Assembly: GCA_034769895.1 (NCBI GenBank)
Contig: JAWRYS010001439.1
Span: 105,333-169,332, forward strand
DNA from: Magicicada septendecula
Lineage: Eukaryota > Arthropoda > Insecta > Hemiptera > Cicadidae
DNA: 64,000 nt
Direction of reading: 5' to 3'
Shown here piece by piece: positions 47,929 to 61,837 of this stretch. Each line of letters opens with the position of its first letter. The first letter of the stretch is position 1. A program made the translations under genes and the position numbers. Under the pieces are notes generated by a model that was given only the letters and a program-made list of their open reading frames with translations, was not told the origin of the DNA and searched no databases.

Positions 47929-50389
47929 TTATCTGCGCAACGCATCTTGTATCCTAATGGCCGTGTCGTACAAGGGATTTGACTTGAAGTTAAGTTGGTC
48001 GTTTAATATGAATCCGCCGTCTTGTGAGCTGTTCGTCTTTTTAATTTGTTTAAAGGCCTTGTAAATTTCGAATTCTTCTAATGTGTCCATATATCTGCCT
48101 TTTTTGCAAAATTGTAATGGTTTAAAGTTGGTGTCAAAATTGGTGTAGTTATGATTATTATTTACGAGGTGACGTGCAAAGTTGGATTTGAGAATGTGGG
48201 TGTCGTTTTTTGGTAAATGTTCTTGGAAGCGTTTTTTGAACGCTCTGCCGGTTTGTCCAATATAGAAGCTGTTGCAATCGTCACATTGGATTTTATAGGC
48301 ACCTGTCCTCTGTTTTATTGGTTTTGCAGCTTTATGGTGAAGAATTTTCTTAATGTTGTTATCAGTCCGGAAAGTTAAAGTTATATTCAATTTTCTAAAA
48401 ATGTTGGTTAATGTATGGGGTAAAGTTCGGCCGTAAATAGAAGTCACGTACGTGCTGTCTCGGTTACTACTCGGTTTTGTTTCTTGTTATGTAACTTTTT
48501 CCGGTGTTTTTTTATCAAAGCATCGATCATAGAGCACGTATATCCATTGGCCTTAGCTATGTATTTAATGGTGTTGACTTCCTCCTGAAAGTCACTGATT
48601 TCTAACGGTATGGTGAGTAATCTATGTATGAAACTGTTATAGGCGGCCATTTTTTGCGGAAGAGGGTGATGGGAATCCGCGTGTATCGTGACGTCGGTGG
48701 TGGTAGGTTTTCTATATATTTGGTATTGGAAACTATTGTCAAACCTTGTTATTGTTAAATCGAGGAAATTAAGTTTATTTTCTATTTCAACCTCGAGGGT
48801 AAATTGTATGTTCTTGTTTATATTATTTAAATAGTTTTTTAAATTATTGATCTGTCTTATGGTACCGTTAAAAATGATGAAGGTGTCATCTACATAACGT
48901 GTATATGATACTATCTTGTTATGCCATTTGTTTGCGCTGCTGAACATATGTGTGTTTTCGTAGTGGTTCAGGTATAAGTCCGCCAATAATCCAGAGAGTG
49001 GGGATCCCATCGCTAAACCTTTCTTTTGTATATAGTATTTTCCATCAAATATAAAATAGTTTTGATTTAAAACAACTTCCAATAGAACGGTTATCTCATT
49101 AATTTCATCAGGACTGCGTATGTTAGCTACAATAAGATTATACTTGAGAATATTTATTGTATCCTGGACGGGTATATTTGTATAAAGGTCTACTATGTCG
49201 AAAGATGCGATTCTGTAATTAGGTTTAATTTGGATGTTTTTCAGTTTGTCGATAAATTCAGTGCAACGTTTTGTGCTATGGTCATTCTTTAAGCTTATAC
49301 TGTTCTTTATTATTTGTACTAGTTTTTTACTGATTTTGTAACTCGGAGCAGTGGTGAAGTTCACAAGCGGCCTAATTGGTACACTGGGTTTATGAATCTT
49401 TGGCAAACCAGTAAACTGGGGAGCCTCTGCATTAATAGGTTTCAATGAGTAACGTGTGGCGCTATCGAACAAGTGCGTACAACGATTAACTGTGTTATTC
49501 AGGGCTTTAACGAAATCGGCTGACGGGTCGGCATTTACCATTGTAATATTATTATTTTCAATGAATTGATTAACCTTTTGCGAATATTGGTTTTTGTCCA
49601 TTATAACGATAGTGTTTCCCTTGTCCGCCTTTGTAATGAGTGCATCATTGTTGGATAATTTGTCTTTTATTTGTTTTAAAATTTTAATTTCGTTCATATA
49701 TTTAAAGTTTAGTTTAGGGCTTTTTTGTTCGAAAATTTATTGAGTTTGTTTTTAATCAAAGCTCGAGGCTCATTTTGTAAGTTTATGTTAGGTATTGACT
49801 TTATAGCCGTTTCAGCGCAAATTATTTCATGGTATATGTGGTTTTTATTGCTGTGGGGTATGTTGTAATTTAGACCCATGTTAAGTACGTCCATTTCATT
49901 CTTATTAAAGTTTATCGATGTTAGATTAGATACGCGCACATAGAATTCGTGTTTACAGGTGACGTTATCTTCGTTTGGTTTTTGTTTACTTTTGAGAGTT
50001 CTAAGTTTCTTATCATGTTTTGTATATACACGTTGCATTACATCGTTGATGTATTTATTGCAATCATGTAATATATTGTCTAATTGTAATGCATGGACAC
50101 TGTTAAGCAGCTTCAAATGGGACAAATATAATTCTTTGTTCAATTCAGTCTTTTTCCTATATAAATATCTCAACTCCTCCTTTAACCACATCACCTGTGC
50201 ACGCTCTTTGATTTTTGTGGCCGTCTTGGAGTTATTGTTTATTTTGATAGAGGCATACTTAGGTATTAAATTGTTTCTGATGCATTCTTTATTAAATTTT
50301 ATATGGGAATTGGTTTTTAATAATTTAATCTTAATGTTCTGAAATTTGAATACTGTAGATGCTTGACTTGCTTCCAGTTTAATATTCAT
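47929..50389 (-). pseudogene. PLE copy 18: bridge between type Q and the right-hand group
   Basis: The N-half has the six-A split and LNMGLNY, as in copies 19-22, while the middle has KRCTEF, VLLEVV, LADLYL and TDVTI as in type Y/Q. A private one-base deletion near codon 637 throws the reading out of frame before the endonuclease; codon 648 is again Y. The endonuclease piece (47929-48447) has GAYK and a private H-to-Q (LQFCKK). It combines marks of both sides and so marks the transition between the X/Y region and the homogenised right end. Confidence 0.85.
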
Positions 50390-50709
50390 TTTTAAAGTAT
50401 CCAAGTCACTATATTAAATAATAATTGCTTATCTAATCCGTCGAGTGACTTACTTGTAATTCCGCTTGACGCGTTTCAGGGCATATGCCCCATCTTCAGA
50501 ATAATTCCTCTTCACAGAACGTCAGACATTAAGATTAAAATGTAATAAATTAAAATTAAAATCCATGGTTAAAATATTAACTCGTCAAAATATTAAAATA
50601 TACTAAATGCACAGAGGAGCACGCACTATCACAACATGAGTTCACTTCGCGTTATAGTCGGTGTACACCGCCGCGATGTTACTCGCGCACTGACTGTCTG
50701 AGTAAACTG
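50390..50709 (-). repeat. Spacer 18, 320 bp
   Basis: First spacer with cactatatt at m4; m3 atatact. This state holds through spacer 22. Confidence 0.78.
50454..50510 (-). ncRNA. Hammerhead-like motif, spacer 18
   Basis: Core unchanged; predicted cut between 50468 and 50467. Confidence 0.7.
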
Positions 50710-53171
50710 TTATCTGCGCAACGCATCTTGTATCCTAATGGCCGTGTCGTACAAGGGATTTGACTTGAAGTTAAGTTGGTCGTTTAATATGAATCCGCCG
50801 TCTTGTGAGCTGTTCGTCTTTTTAATTTGTTTAAAGGCCTTGTAAATTTCGAATTCTTCTAATGTGTCCATATATCTGCCTTTTTTGCAAAAGTGTAATG
50901 GTTTAAAGTTGGTGTCAAAATTGGTGTAGTTATGATTATTATTTACGAGGTGACGTGCAAAGTTGGATTTGAGAATGTGGGTGTCGTTTTTTGGTAAATG
51001 TTCTTGGAAGCGTTTTTTGAACGCTCTGCCGGTTTGTCCAATATAGAAGCTGTTGCAATCGTCACATTGGATTTTATAGGCACCTGTCCTCTGTTTTATT
51101 GGTTTTGCAGCTTTAGGGTGAAGAATTTTCTTAATGTTGTTATCAGTCCGGAAAGTTAAAGTTATATTCAATTTTCTAAAAATGTTGGTTAATGTATGGG
51201 GTAAAGTTCGGCCGTAAATAGAAGTCACGTACGTGCTGTCTCGGTTACTACTCGGTTTTGTTTTCTTGTTATGTAACTTTTTCCGGTGTTTTTTGATCAA
51301 AGCATCGATCATAGAGCACGTATATCCATTGGCCTTAGCTATGTATTTAATGGTGTTGACTTCCTCCTGAAAGTCACTGATTTCTAACGGTATGGTGAGT
51401 AATCTATGTATGAAACTGTTATAGGCGGCCATTTTTTGCGGAAGAGGGTGATGGGAATCCGCGTGTATCGTGACGTCGGTGGTGGTAGGTTTTCTATATA
51501 TTTGGTATTGGAAACTATTGTCAAACCTTGTTATTGTTAAATCGAGGAAATTAAGTTTATTTTCTATTTCAACCTCGAGGGTAAATTGTATGTTCTTGTT
51601 TATATTATTTAAATAGTTTTTTAAATTATTGATCTGTCTTATGGTACCGTTAAAAATGATGAAGGTGTCATCTACATAACGTGTATATGATACTATCTTG
51701 TTATGCCATTTGTTTGCGCTGCTGAACATATGTGTGTTTTCGTAGTGGTTCAGGTATAAGTCCGCCAATAATCCAGAGAGTGGGGATCCCATCGCTAAAC
51801 CTTTCTTTTGTATATAGTATTTTCCATCAAATATAAAATAGTTTTGATTTAAAACAACTTCCAATAGAACGGTTATCTCATTAATTTCATCAGGACTGCG
51901 TATGTTAGCTACAATAAGATTATACTTGAGAATATTTATTGTATCCTGGACGGGTATATTTGTATAAAGGTCTACTATGTCGAAAGATGCGATTCTGTAA
52001 TTAGGTTTAATTTGGATGTTTTTCAGTTTGTCGATAAATTCAGTGCAACTTTTTGTGCTATGGTCATTCTTTAAGCTTATACTGTTCTTTATTATTTGTA
52101 CTAGTTTTTTACTGATTTTGTAACTCGGAGCAGTGGTGAAGTTCACAAGCGGCCTAATTGGTACACTGGGTTTATGAATCTTTGGCAAACCAGTAAACTG
52201 GGGAGCCTCTGCATTAATAGGTTTCAATGAGTAACGTGTGGCGCTATCGAACAAGTGCGTACAACGATTAACTGTGTTATTCAGGGCTTTAACGAAATCG
52301 GCTGACGGGTCGGCATTTACCATTGTAATATTATTATTTTCAATGAATTGATTAACCTTTTGCGAATATTGGTTTTTGTCCATTATAACGATAGTGTTTC
52401 CCTTGTCCGCCTTTGTAATGAGTGCATCATTGTTGGATAATTTGTCTTTTATTTGTTTTAAAATTTTAATTTCGTTCATATATTTAAAGTTTAGTTTAGG
52501 GCTTTTTTGTTCGAAAATTTATTGAGTTTGTTTTTAATCAAAGCTCGAGCCTCATTTTGTAAGTTTATGTTAGGTATTGACTTTATAGCCGTTTCAGCGC
52601 AAATTATTTCATGGTATATGTGGTTTTTATTGCTGTGGGGTATGTTGTAATTTAGACCCATGTTAAGTACGTCCATTTCATTCTTATTAAAGTTTATCGA
52701 TGTTAGATTAGATACGCGCACATAGAATTCGTGTTTACAGGTGACGTTATCTTCGTTTGGTTTTTGTTTACTTTTGAGAGTTCTAAGTTTCTTATCATGT
52801 TTTGTATATACACGTTGCATTACATCGTTGATGTATTTATTGCAATCATGTAATATATTGTCTAATTGTAATGCATGGACACTGTTAAGCAGCTTCAAAT
52901 GGGACAAATATAATTCTTTGTTCAATTCAGTCTTTTTCCTATATAAATATCTCAACTCCTCCTTTAACCACATCACCTGTGCACGCTCTTTGATTTTTGT
53001 GGCCGTCTTGGAGTTATTGTTTATTTTGATAGAGTCATACTTAGGTATTAAATTGTTTCTGATGCATTCTTTATTAAATTTTATATGGGAATTGGTTTTT
53101 AATAATTTAATCTTAATGTTCTGAAATTTGAATACTGTAGATGCTTGACTTGCTTCCAGTTTAATATTCAT
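50710..53171 (-). pseudogene. PLE copy 19: two-ORF form of the homogenised right-hand group
   Basis: A 226-codon N-terminal ORF (52491-53171) is followed 11 bases later by a 589-codon RT-endonuclease ORF (50710-52479). Group marks are LNMGLNY, TDVTI, GAYK and H-to-P in HPKAAK. Codon 432 is E and codon 648 is Y, so the RT-endonuclease ORF is whole. YDSIK in the N-terminal ORF is shared with copies 21 and 22 only. Confidence 0.87.
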
Positions 53172-53491
53172 TTTTAAAGTATCCAAGTCACTATATTAAA
53201 TAATAATTGCTTATCTAATCCGTCGAGTGACTTACTTGTAATTCCGCTTGACGCGTTTCAGGGCATATGCCCCATCTTCAGAATAATTCCTCTTCACAGA
53301 ACGTCAGACATTAAGATTAAAATGTAATAAATTAAAATTAAAATCCATGGTTAAAATATTAACTCGTCAAAATATTAAAATATACTAAATGCACAGAGGA
53401 GCACGCACTATCACAACATGAGTTCACTTCGCGTTATAGTCGGTGTACACCGCCGCGATGTTACTCGCGCACTGACTGTCTGAGTAAACTG
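53172..53491 (-). repeat. Spacer 19, 320 bp
   Basis: Same states as spacer 18 (cactatatt, atatact). Confidence 0.78.
53236..53292 (-). ncRNA. Hammerhead-like motif, spacer 19
   Basis: Core unchanged; predicted cut between 53250 and 53249. Confidence 0.7.
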
Positions 53492-55953
53492 TTATCTGCG
53501 CAACGCATCTTGTATCCTAATGGCCGTGTCGTACAAGGGATTTGACTTGAAGTTAAGTTGGTCGTTTAATATGAATCCGCCGTCTTGTGAGCTGTTCGTC
53601 TTTTTAATTTGTTTAAAGGCCTTGTAAATTTCGAATTCTTCTAATGTGTCCATATATCTGCCTTTTTTGCAAAAGTGTAATGGTTTAAAGTTGGTGTCAA
53701 AATTGGTGTAGTTATGATTATTATTTACGAGGTGACGTGCAAAGTTGGATTTGAGAATGTGGGTGTCGTTTTTTGGTAAATGTTCTTGGAAGCGTTTTTT
53801 GAACGCTCTGCCGGTTTGTCCAATATAGAAGCTGTTGCAATCGTCACATTGGATTTTATAGGCACCTGTCCTCTGTTTTATTGGTTTTGCAGCTTTAGGG
53901 TGAAGAATTTTCTTAATGTTGTTATCAGTCCGGAAAGTTAAAGTTATATTCAATTTTCTAAAAATGTTGGTTAATGTATGGGGTAAAGTTCGGCCGTAAA
54001 TAGAAGTCACGTACGTGCTGTCTCGGTTACTACTCGGTTTTGTTTTCTTGTTATGTAACTTTTTCCGGTGTTTTTTGATCAAAGCATCGATCATAGAGCA
54101 CGTATATCCATTGGCCTTAGCTATGTATTTAATGGTGTTGACTTCCTCCTGAAAGTCACTGATTTCTAACGGTATGGTGAGTAATCTATGTATGAAACTG
54201 TTATAGGCGGCCATTTTTTGCGGAAGAGGGTGATGGGAATCCGCGTGTATCGTGACGTCGGTGGTGGTAGGTTTTCTATATATTTGGTATTGGAAACTAT
54301 TGTCAAACCTTGTTATTGTTAAATCGAGGAAATTAAGTTTATTTTCTATTTCAACCTCGAGGGTAAATTGTATGTTCTTGTTTATATTATTTAAATAGTT
54401 TTTTAAATTATTGATCTGTCTTATGGTACCGTTAAAAATGATGAAGGTGTCATCTACATAACGTGTATATGATACTATCTTGTTATGCCATTTGTTTGCG
54501 CTGCTGAACATATGTGTGTTTTCGTAGTGGTTCAGGTATAAGTCCGCCAATAATCCAGAGAGTGGGGATCCCATCGCTAAACCTTTCTTTTGTATATAGT
54601 ATTTTCCATCAAATATAAAATAGTTTTGATTTAAAACAACTTCCAATAGAACGGTTATCTCATTAATTTCATCAGGACTGCGTATGTTAGCTACAATAAG
54701 ATTATACTTGAGAATATTTATTGTATCCTGGACGGGTATATTTGTATAAAGGTCTACTATGTCGAAAGATGCGATTCTGTAATTAGGTTTAATTTGGATG
54801 TTTTTCAGTTTGTCGATAAATTCAGTGCAACGTTTTGTGCTATGGTCATTCTTTAAGCTTATACTGTTCTTTATTATTTGTACTAGTTTTTTACTGATTT
54901 TGTAACTCGGAGCAGTGGTGAAGTTCACAAGCGGCCTAATTGGTACACTGGGTTTATGAATCTTTGGCAAACCAGTAAACTGGGGAGCCTCTGCATTAAT
55001 AGGTTTCAATGAGTAACGTGTGGCGCTATCGAACAAGTGCGTACAACGATTAACTGTGTTATTCAGGGCTTTAACGAAATCGGCTGACGGGTCGGCATTT
55101 ACCATTGTAATATTATTATTTTCAATGAATTGATTAACCTTTTGCGAATATTGGTTTTTGTCCATTATAACGATAGTGTTTCCCTTGTCCGCCTTTGTAA
55201 TGAGTGCATCATTGTTGGATAATTTGTCTTTTATTTGTTTTAAAATTTTAATTTCGTTCATATATTTAAAGTTTAGTTTAGGGCTTTTTTGTTCGAAAAT
55301 TTATTGAGTTTGTTTTTAATCAAAGCTCGAGCCTCATTTTGTAAGTTTATGTTAGGTATTGACTTTATAGCCGTTTCAGCGCAAATTATTTCATGGTATA
55401 TGTGGTTTTTATTGCTGTGGGGTATGTTGTAATTTAGACCCATGTTAAGTACGTCCATTTCATTCTTATTAAAGTTTATCGATGTTAGATTAGATACGCG
55501 CACATAGAATTCGTGTTTACAGGTGACGTTATCTTCGTTTGGTTTTTGTTTACTTTTGAGAGTTCTAAGTTTCTTATCATGTTTTGTATATACACGTTGC
55601 ATTACATCGTTGATGTATTTATTGCAATCATGTAATATATTGTCTAATTGTAATGCATGGACACTGTTAAGCAGCTTCAAATGGGACAAATATAATTCTT
55701 TGTTCAATTCAGTCTTTTTCCTATATAAATATCTCAACTCCTCCTTTAACCACATCACCTGTGCACGCTCTTTGATTTTTGTGGCCGTCTTGGAGTTATT
55801 GTTTATTTTGATAGAGGCATACTTAGGTATTAAATTGTTTCTGATGCATTCTTTATTAAATTTTATATGGGAATTGGTTTTTAATAATTTAATCTTAATG
55901 TTCTGAAATTTGAATACTGTAGATGCTTGACTTGCTTCCAGTTTAATATTCAT
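53492..55953 (-). pseudogene. PLE copy 20: two-ORF form
   Basis: It has ORFs of 226 (55273-55953) and 589 codons (53492-55261). It differs from copies 19, 21 and 22 at just two protein positions: KRCTEF for KSCTEF, a mark of the X/Y region, and YASIK for YDSIK. The copies on both sides of it are identical to each other in translation, so it is either an older type left between duplicates or a converted one. Confidence 0.87.
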
Positions 55954-56273
55954 TTTTAAAGTATCCAAGTCACTATATTAAATAATAATTGCTTATCTAA
56001 TCCGTCGAGTGACTTACTTGTAATTCCGCTTGACGCGTTTCAGGGCATATGCCCCATCTTCAGAATAATTCCTCTTCACAGAACGTCAGACATTAAGATT
56101 AAAATGTAATAAATTAAAATTAAAATCCATGGTTAAAATATTAACTCGTCAAAATATTAAAATATACTAAATGCACAGAGGAGCACGCACTATCACAACA
56201 TGAGTTCACTTCGCGTTATAGTCGGTGTACACCGCCGCGATGTTACTCGCGCACTGACTGTCTGAGTAAACTG
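55954..56273 (-). repeat. Spacer 20, 320 bp
   Basis: Same states as spacer 18. Confidence 0.78.
56018..56074 (-). ncRNA. Hammerhead-like motif, spacer 20
   Basis: Core unchanged; predicted cut between 56032 and 56031. Confidence 0.7.
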
Positions 56274-58735
56274 TTATCTGCGCAACGCATCTTGTATCCT
56301 AATGGCCGTGTCGTACAAGGGATTTGACTTGAAGTTAAGTTGGTCGTTTAATATGAATCCGCCGTCTTGTGAGCTGTTCGTCTTTTTAATTTGTTTAAAG
56401 GCCTTGTAAATTTCGAATTCTTCTAATGTGTCCATATATCTGCCTTTTTTGCAAAAGTGTAATGGTTTAAAGTTGGTGTCAAAATTGGTGTAGTTATGAT
56501 TATTATTTACGAGGTGACGTGCAAAGTTGGATTTGAGAATGTGGGTGTCGTTTTTTGGTAAATGTTCTTGGAAGCGTTTTTTGAACGCTCTGCCGGTTTG
56601 TCCAATATAGAAGCTGTTGCAATCGTCACATTGGATTTTATAGGCACCTGTCCTCTGTTTTATTGGTTTTGCAGCTTTAGGGTGAAGAATTTTCTTAATG
56701 TTGTTATCAGTCCGGAAAGTTAAAGTTATATTCAATTTTCTAAAAATGTTGGTTAATGTATGGGGTAAAGTTCGGCCGTAAATAGAAGTCACGTACGTGC
56801 TGTCTCGGTTACTACTCGGTTTTGTTTTCTTGTTATGTAACTTTTTCCGGTGTTTTTTGATCAAAGCATCGATCATAGAGCACGTATATCCATTGGCCTT
56901 AGCTATGTATTTAATGGTGTTGACTTCCTCCTGAAAGTCACTGATTTCTAACGGTATGGTGAGTAATCTATGTATGAAACTGTTATAGGCGGCCATTTTT
57001 TGCGGAAGAGGGTGATGGGAATCCGCGTGTATCGTGACGTCGGTGGTGGTAGGTTTTCTATATATTTGGTATTGGAAACTATTGTCAAACCTTGTTATTG
57101 TTAAATCGAGGAAATTAAGTTTATTTTCTATTTCAACCTCGAGGGTAAATTGTATGTTCTTGTTTATATTATTTAAATAGTTTTTTAAATTATTGATCTG
57201 TCTTATGGTACCGTTAAAAATGATGAAGGTGTCATCTACATAACGTGTATATGATACTATCTTGTTATGCCATTTGTTTGCGCTGCTGAACATATGTGTG
57301 TTTTCGTAGTGGTTCAGGTATAAGTCCGCCAATAATCCAGAGAGTGGGGATCCCATCGCTAAACCTTTCTTTTGTATATAGTATTTTCCATCAAATATAA
57401 AATAGTTTTGATTTAAAACAACTTCCAATAGAACGGTTATCTCATTAATTTCATCAGGACTGCGTATGTTAGCTACAATAAGATTATACTTGAGAATATT
57501 TATTGTATCCTGGACGGGTATATTTGTATAAAGGTCTACTATGTCGAAAGATGCGATTCTGTAATTAGGTTTAATTTGGATGTTTTTCAGTTTGTCGATA
57601 AATTCAGTGCAACTTTTTGTGCTATGGTCATTCTTTAAGCTTATACTGTTCTTTATTATTTGTACTAGTTTTTTACTGATTTTGTAACTCGGAGCAGTGG
57701 TGAAGTTCACAAGCGGCCTAATTGGTACACTGGGTTTATGAATCTTTGGCAAACCAGTAAACTGGGGAGCCTCTGCATTAATAGGTTTCAATGAGTAACG
57801 TGTGGCGCTATCGAACAAGTGCGTACAACGATTAACTGTGTTATTCAGGGCTTTAACGAAATCGGCTGACGGGTCGGCATTTACCATTGTAATATTATTA
57901 TTTTCAATGAATTGATTAACCTTTTGCGAATATTGGTTTTTGTCCATTATAACGATAGTGTTTCCCTTGTCCGCCTTTGTAATGAGTGCATCATTGTTGG
58001 ATAATTTGTCTTTTATTTGTTTTAAAATTTTAATTTCGTTCATATATTTAAAGTTTAGTTTAGGGCTTTTTTGTTCGAAAATTTATTGAGTTTGTTTTTA
58101 ATCAAAGCTCGAGCCTCATTTTGTAAGTTTATGTTAGGTATTGACTTTATAGCCGTTTCAGCGCAAATTATTTCATGGTATATGTGGTTTTTATTGCTGT
58201 GGGGTATGTTGTAATTTAGACCCATGTTAAGTACGTCCATTTCATTCTTATTAAAGTTTATCGATGTTAGATTAGATACGCGCACATAGAATTCGTGTTT
58301 ACAGGTGACGTTATCTTCGTTTGGTTTTTGTTTACTTTTGAGAGTTCTAAGTTTCTTATCATGTTTTGTATATACACGTTGCATTACATCGTTGATGTAT
58401 TTATTGCAATCATGTAATATATTGTCTAATTGTAATGCATGGACACTGTTAAGCAGCTTCAAATGGGACAAATATAATTCTTTGTTCAATTCAGTCTTTT
58501 TCCTATATAAATATCTCAACTCCTCCTTTAACCACATCACCTGTGCACGCTCTTTGATTTTTGTGGCCGTCTTGGAGTTATTGTTTATTTTGATAGAGTC
58601 ATACTTAGGTATTAAATTGTTTCTGATGCATTCTTTATTAAATTTTATATGGGAATTGGTTTTTAATAATTTAATCTTAATGTTCTGAAATTTGAATACT
58701 GTAGATGCTTGACTTGCTTCCAGTTTAATATTCAT
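56274..58735 (-). pseudogene. PLE copy 21: two-ORF form
   Basis: It has ORFs of 226 (58055-58735) and 589 codons (56274-58043). Both translate identically to those of copies 19 and 22, including YDSIK, KSCTEF and HPKAAK. Confidence 0.87.
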
Positions 58736-59055
58736 TTTTAAAGTATCCAAGTCACTATATTAAATAATAATTGCTTATCTAATCCGTCGAGTGACTTACT
58801 TGTAATTCCGCTTGACGCGTTTCAGGGCATATGCCCCATCTTCAGAATAATTCCTCTTCACAGAACGTCAGACATTAAGATTAAAATGTAATAAATTAAA
58901 ATTAAAATCCATGGTTAAAATATTAACTCGTCAAAATATTAAAATATACTAAATGCACAGAGGAGCACGCACTATCACAACATGAGTTCACTTCGCGTTA
59001 TAGTCGGTGTACACCGCCGCGATGTTACTCGCGCACTGACTGTCTGAGTAAACTG
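58736..59055 (-). repeat. Spacer 21, 320 bp
   Basis: Same states as spacer 18. Confidence 0.78.
58800..58856 (-). ncRNA. Hammerhead-like motif, spacer 21
   Basis: Core unchanged; predicted cut between 58814 and 58813. Confidence 0.7.
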
Positions 59056-61517
59056 TTATCTGCGCAACGCATCTTGTATCCTAATGGCCGTGTCGTACAA
59101 GGGATTTGACTTGAAGTTAAGTTGGTCGTTTAATATGAATCCGCCGTCTTGTGAGCTGTTCGTCTTTTTAATTTGTTTAAAGGCCTTGTAAATTTCGAAT
59201 TCTTCTAATGTGTCCATATATCTGCCTTTTTTGCAAAAGTGTAATGGTTTAAAGTTGGTGTCAAAATTGGTGTAGTTATGATTATTATTTACGAGGTGAC
59301 GTGCAAAGTTGGATTTGAGAATGTGGGTGTCGTTTTTTGGTAAATGTTCTTGGAAGCGTTTTTTGAACGCTCTGCCGGTTTGTCCAATATAGAAGCTGTT
59401 GCAATCGTCACATTGGATTTTATAGGCACCTGTCCTCTGTTTTATTGGTTTTGCAGCTTTAGGGTGAAGAATTTTCTTAATGTTGTTATCAGTCCGGAAA
59501 GTTAAAGTTATATTCAATTTTCTAAAAATGTTGGTTAATGTATGGGGTAAAGTTCGGCCGTAAATAGAAGTCACGTACGTGCTGTCTCGGTTACTACTCG
59601 GTTTTGTTTTCTTGTTATGTAACTTTTTCCGGTGTTTTTTGATCAAAGCATCGATCATAGAGCACGTATATCCATTGGCCTTAGCTATGTATTTAATGGT
59701 GTTGACTTCCTCCTGAAAGTCACTGATTTCTAACGGTATGGTGAGTAATCTATGTATGAAACTGTTATAGGCGGCCATTTTTTGCGGAAGAGGGTGATGG
59801 GAATCCGCGTGTATCGTGACGTCGGTGGTGGTAGGTTTTCTATATATTTGGTATTGGAAACTATTGTCAAACCTTGTTATTGTTAAATCGAGGAAATTAA
59901 GTTTATTTTCTATTTCAACCTCGAGGGTAAATTGTATGTTCTTGTTTATATTATTTAAATAGTTTTTTAAATTATTGATCTGTCTTATGGTACCGTTAAA
60001 AATGATGAAGGTGTCATCTACATAACGTGTATATGATACTATCTTGTTATGCCATTTGTTTGCGCTGCTGAACATATGTGTGTTTTCGTAGTGGTTCAGG
60101 TATAAGTCCGCCAATAATCCAGAGAGTGGGGATCCCATCGCTAAACCTTTCTTTTGTATATAGTATTTTCCATCAAATATAAAATAGTTTTGATTTAAAA
60201 CAACTTCCAATAGAACGGTTATCTCATTAATTTCATCAGGACTGCGTATGTTAGCTACAATAAGATTATACTTGAGAATATTTATTGTATCCTGGACGGG
60301 TATATTTGTATAAAGGTCTACTATGTCGAAAGATGCGATTCTGTAATTAGGTTTAATTTGGATGTTTTTCAGTTTGTCGATAAATTCAGTGCAACTTTTT
60401 GTGCTATGGTCATTCTTTAAGCTTATACTGTTCTTTATTATTTGTACTAGTTTTTTACTGATTTTGTAACTCGGAGCAGTGGTGAAGTTCACAAGCGGCC
60501 TAATTGGTACACTGGGTTTATGAATCTTTGGCAAACCAGTAAACTGGGGAGCCTCTGCATTAATAGGTTTCAATGAGTAACGTGTGGCGCTATCGAACAA
60601 GTGCGTACAACGATTAACTGTGTTATTCAGGGCTTTAACGAAATCGGCTGACGGGTCGGCATTTACCATTGTAATATTATTATTTTCAATGAATTGATTA
60701 ACCTTTTGCGAATATTGGTTTTTGTCCATTATAACGATAGTGTTTCCCTTGTCCGCCTTTGTAATGAGTGCATCATTGTTGGATAATTTGTCTTTTATTT
60801 GTTTTAAAATTTTAATTTCGTTCATATATTTAAAGTTTAGTTTAGGGCTTTTTTGTTCGAAAATTTATTGAGTTTGTTTTTAATCAAAGCTCGAGCCTCA
60901 TTTTGTAAGTTTATGTTAGGTATTGACTTTATAGCCGTTTCAGCGCAAATTATTTCATGGTATATGTGGTTTTTATTGCTGTGGGGTATGTTGTAATTTA
61001 GACCCATGTTAAGTACGTCCATTTCATTCTTATTAAAGTTTATCGATGTTAGATTAGATACGCGCACATAGAATTCGTGTTTACAGGTGACGTTATCTTC
61101 GTTTGGTTTTTGTTTACTTTTGAGAGTTCTAAGTTTCTTATCATGTTTTGTATATACACGTTGCATTACATCGTTGATGTATTTATTGCAATCATGTAAT
61201 ATATTGTCTAATTGTAATGCATGGACACTGTTAAGCAGCTTCAAATGGGACAAATATAATTCTTTGTTCAATTCAGTCTTTTTCCTATATAAATATCTCA
61301 ACTCCTCCTTTAACCACATCACCTGTGCACGCTCTTTGATTTTTGTGGCCGTCTTGGAGTTATTGTTTATTTTGATAGAGTCATACTTAGGTATTAAATT
61401 GTTTCTGATGCATTCTTTATTAAATTTTATATGGGAATTGGTTTTTAATAATTTAATCTTAATGTTCTGAAATTTGAATACTGTAGATGCTTGACTTGCT
61501 TCCAGTTTAATATTCAT
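59056..61517 (-). pseudogene. PLE copy 22: two-ORF form
   Basis: It has ORFs of 226 (60837-61517) and 589 codons (59056-60825), identical in translation to copy 21. This is the last complete monomer in the window. Confidence 0.87.
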
Positions 61518-61837
61518 TTTTAAAGTATCCAAGTCACTATATTAAATAATAATTGCTTATCTAATCCGTCGAGTGACTTACTTGTAATTCCGCTTGACGC
61601 GTTTCAGGGCATATGCCCCATCTTCAGAATAATTCCTCTTCACAGAACGTCAGACATTAAGATTAAAATGTAATAAATTAAAATTAAAATCCATGGTTAA
61701 AATATTAACTCGTCAAAATATTAAAATATACTAAATGCACAGAGGAGCACGCACTATCACAACATGAGTTCACTTCGCGTTATAGTCGGTGTACACCGCC
61801 GCGATGTTACTCGCGCACTGACTGTCTGAGTAAACTG
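61518..61837 (-). repeat. Spacer 22, 320 bp
   Basis: Same states as spacer 18; last spacer in the window. Confidence 0.78.
61582..61638 (-). ncRNA. Hammerhead-like motif, spacer 22
   Basis: Core unchanged; predicted cut between 61596 and 61595. Confidence 0.7.
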
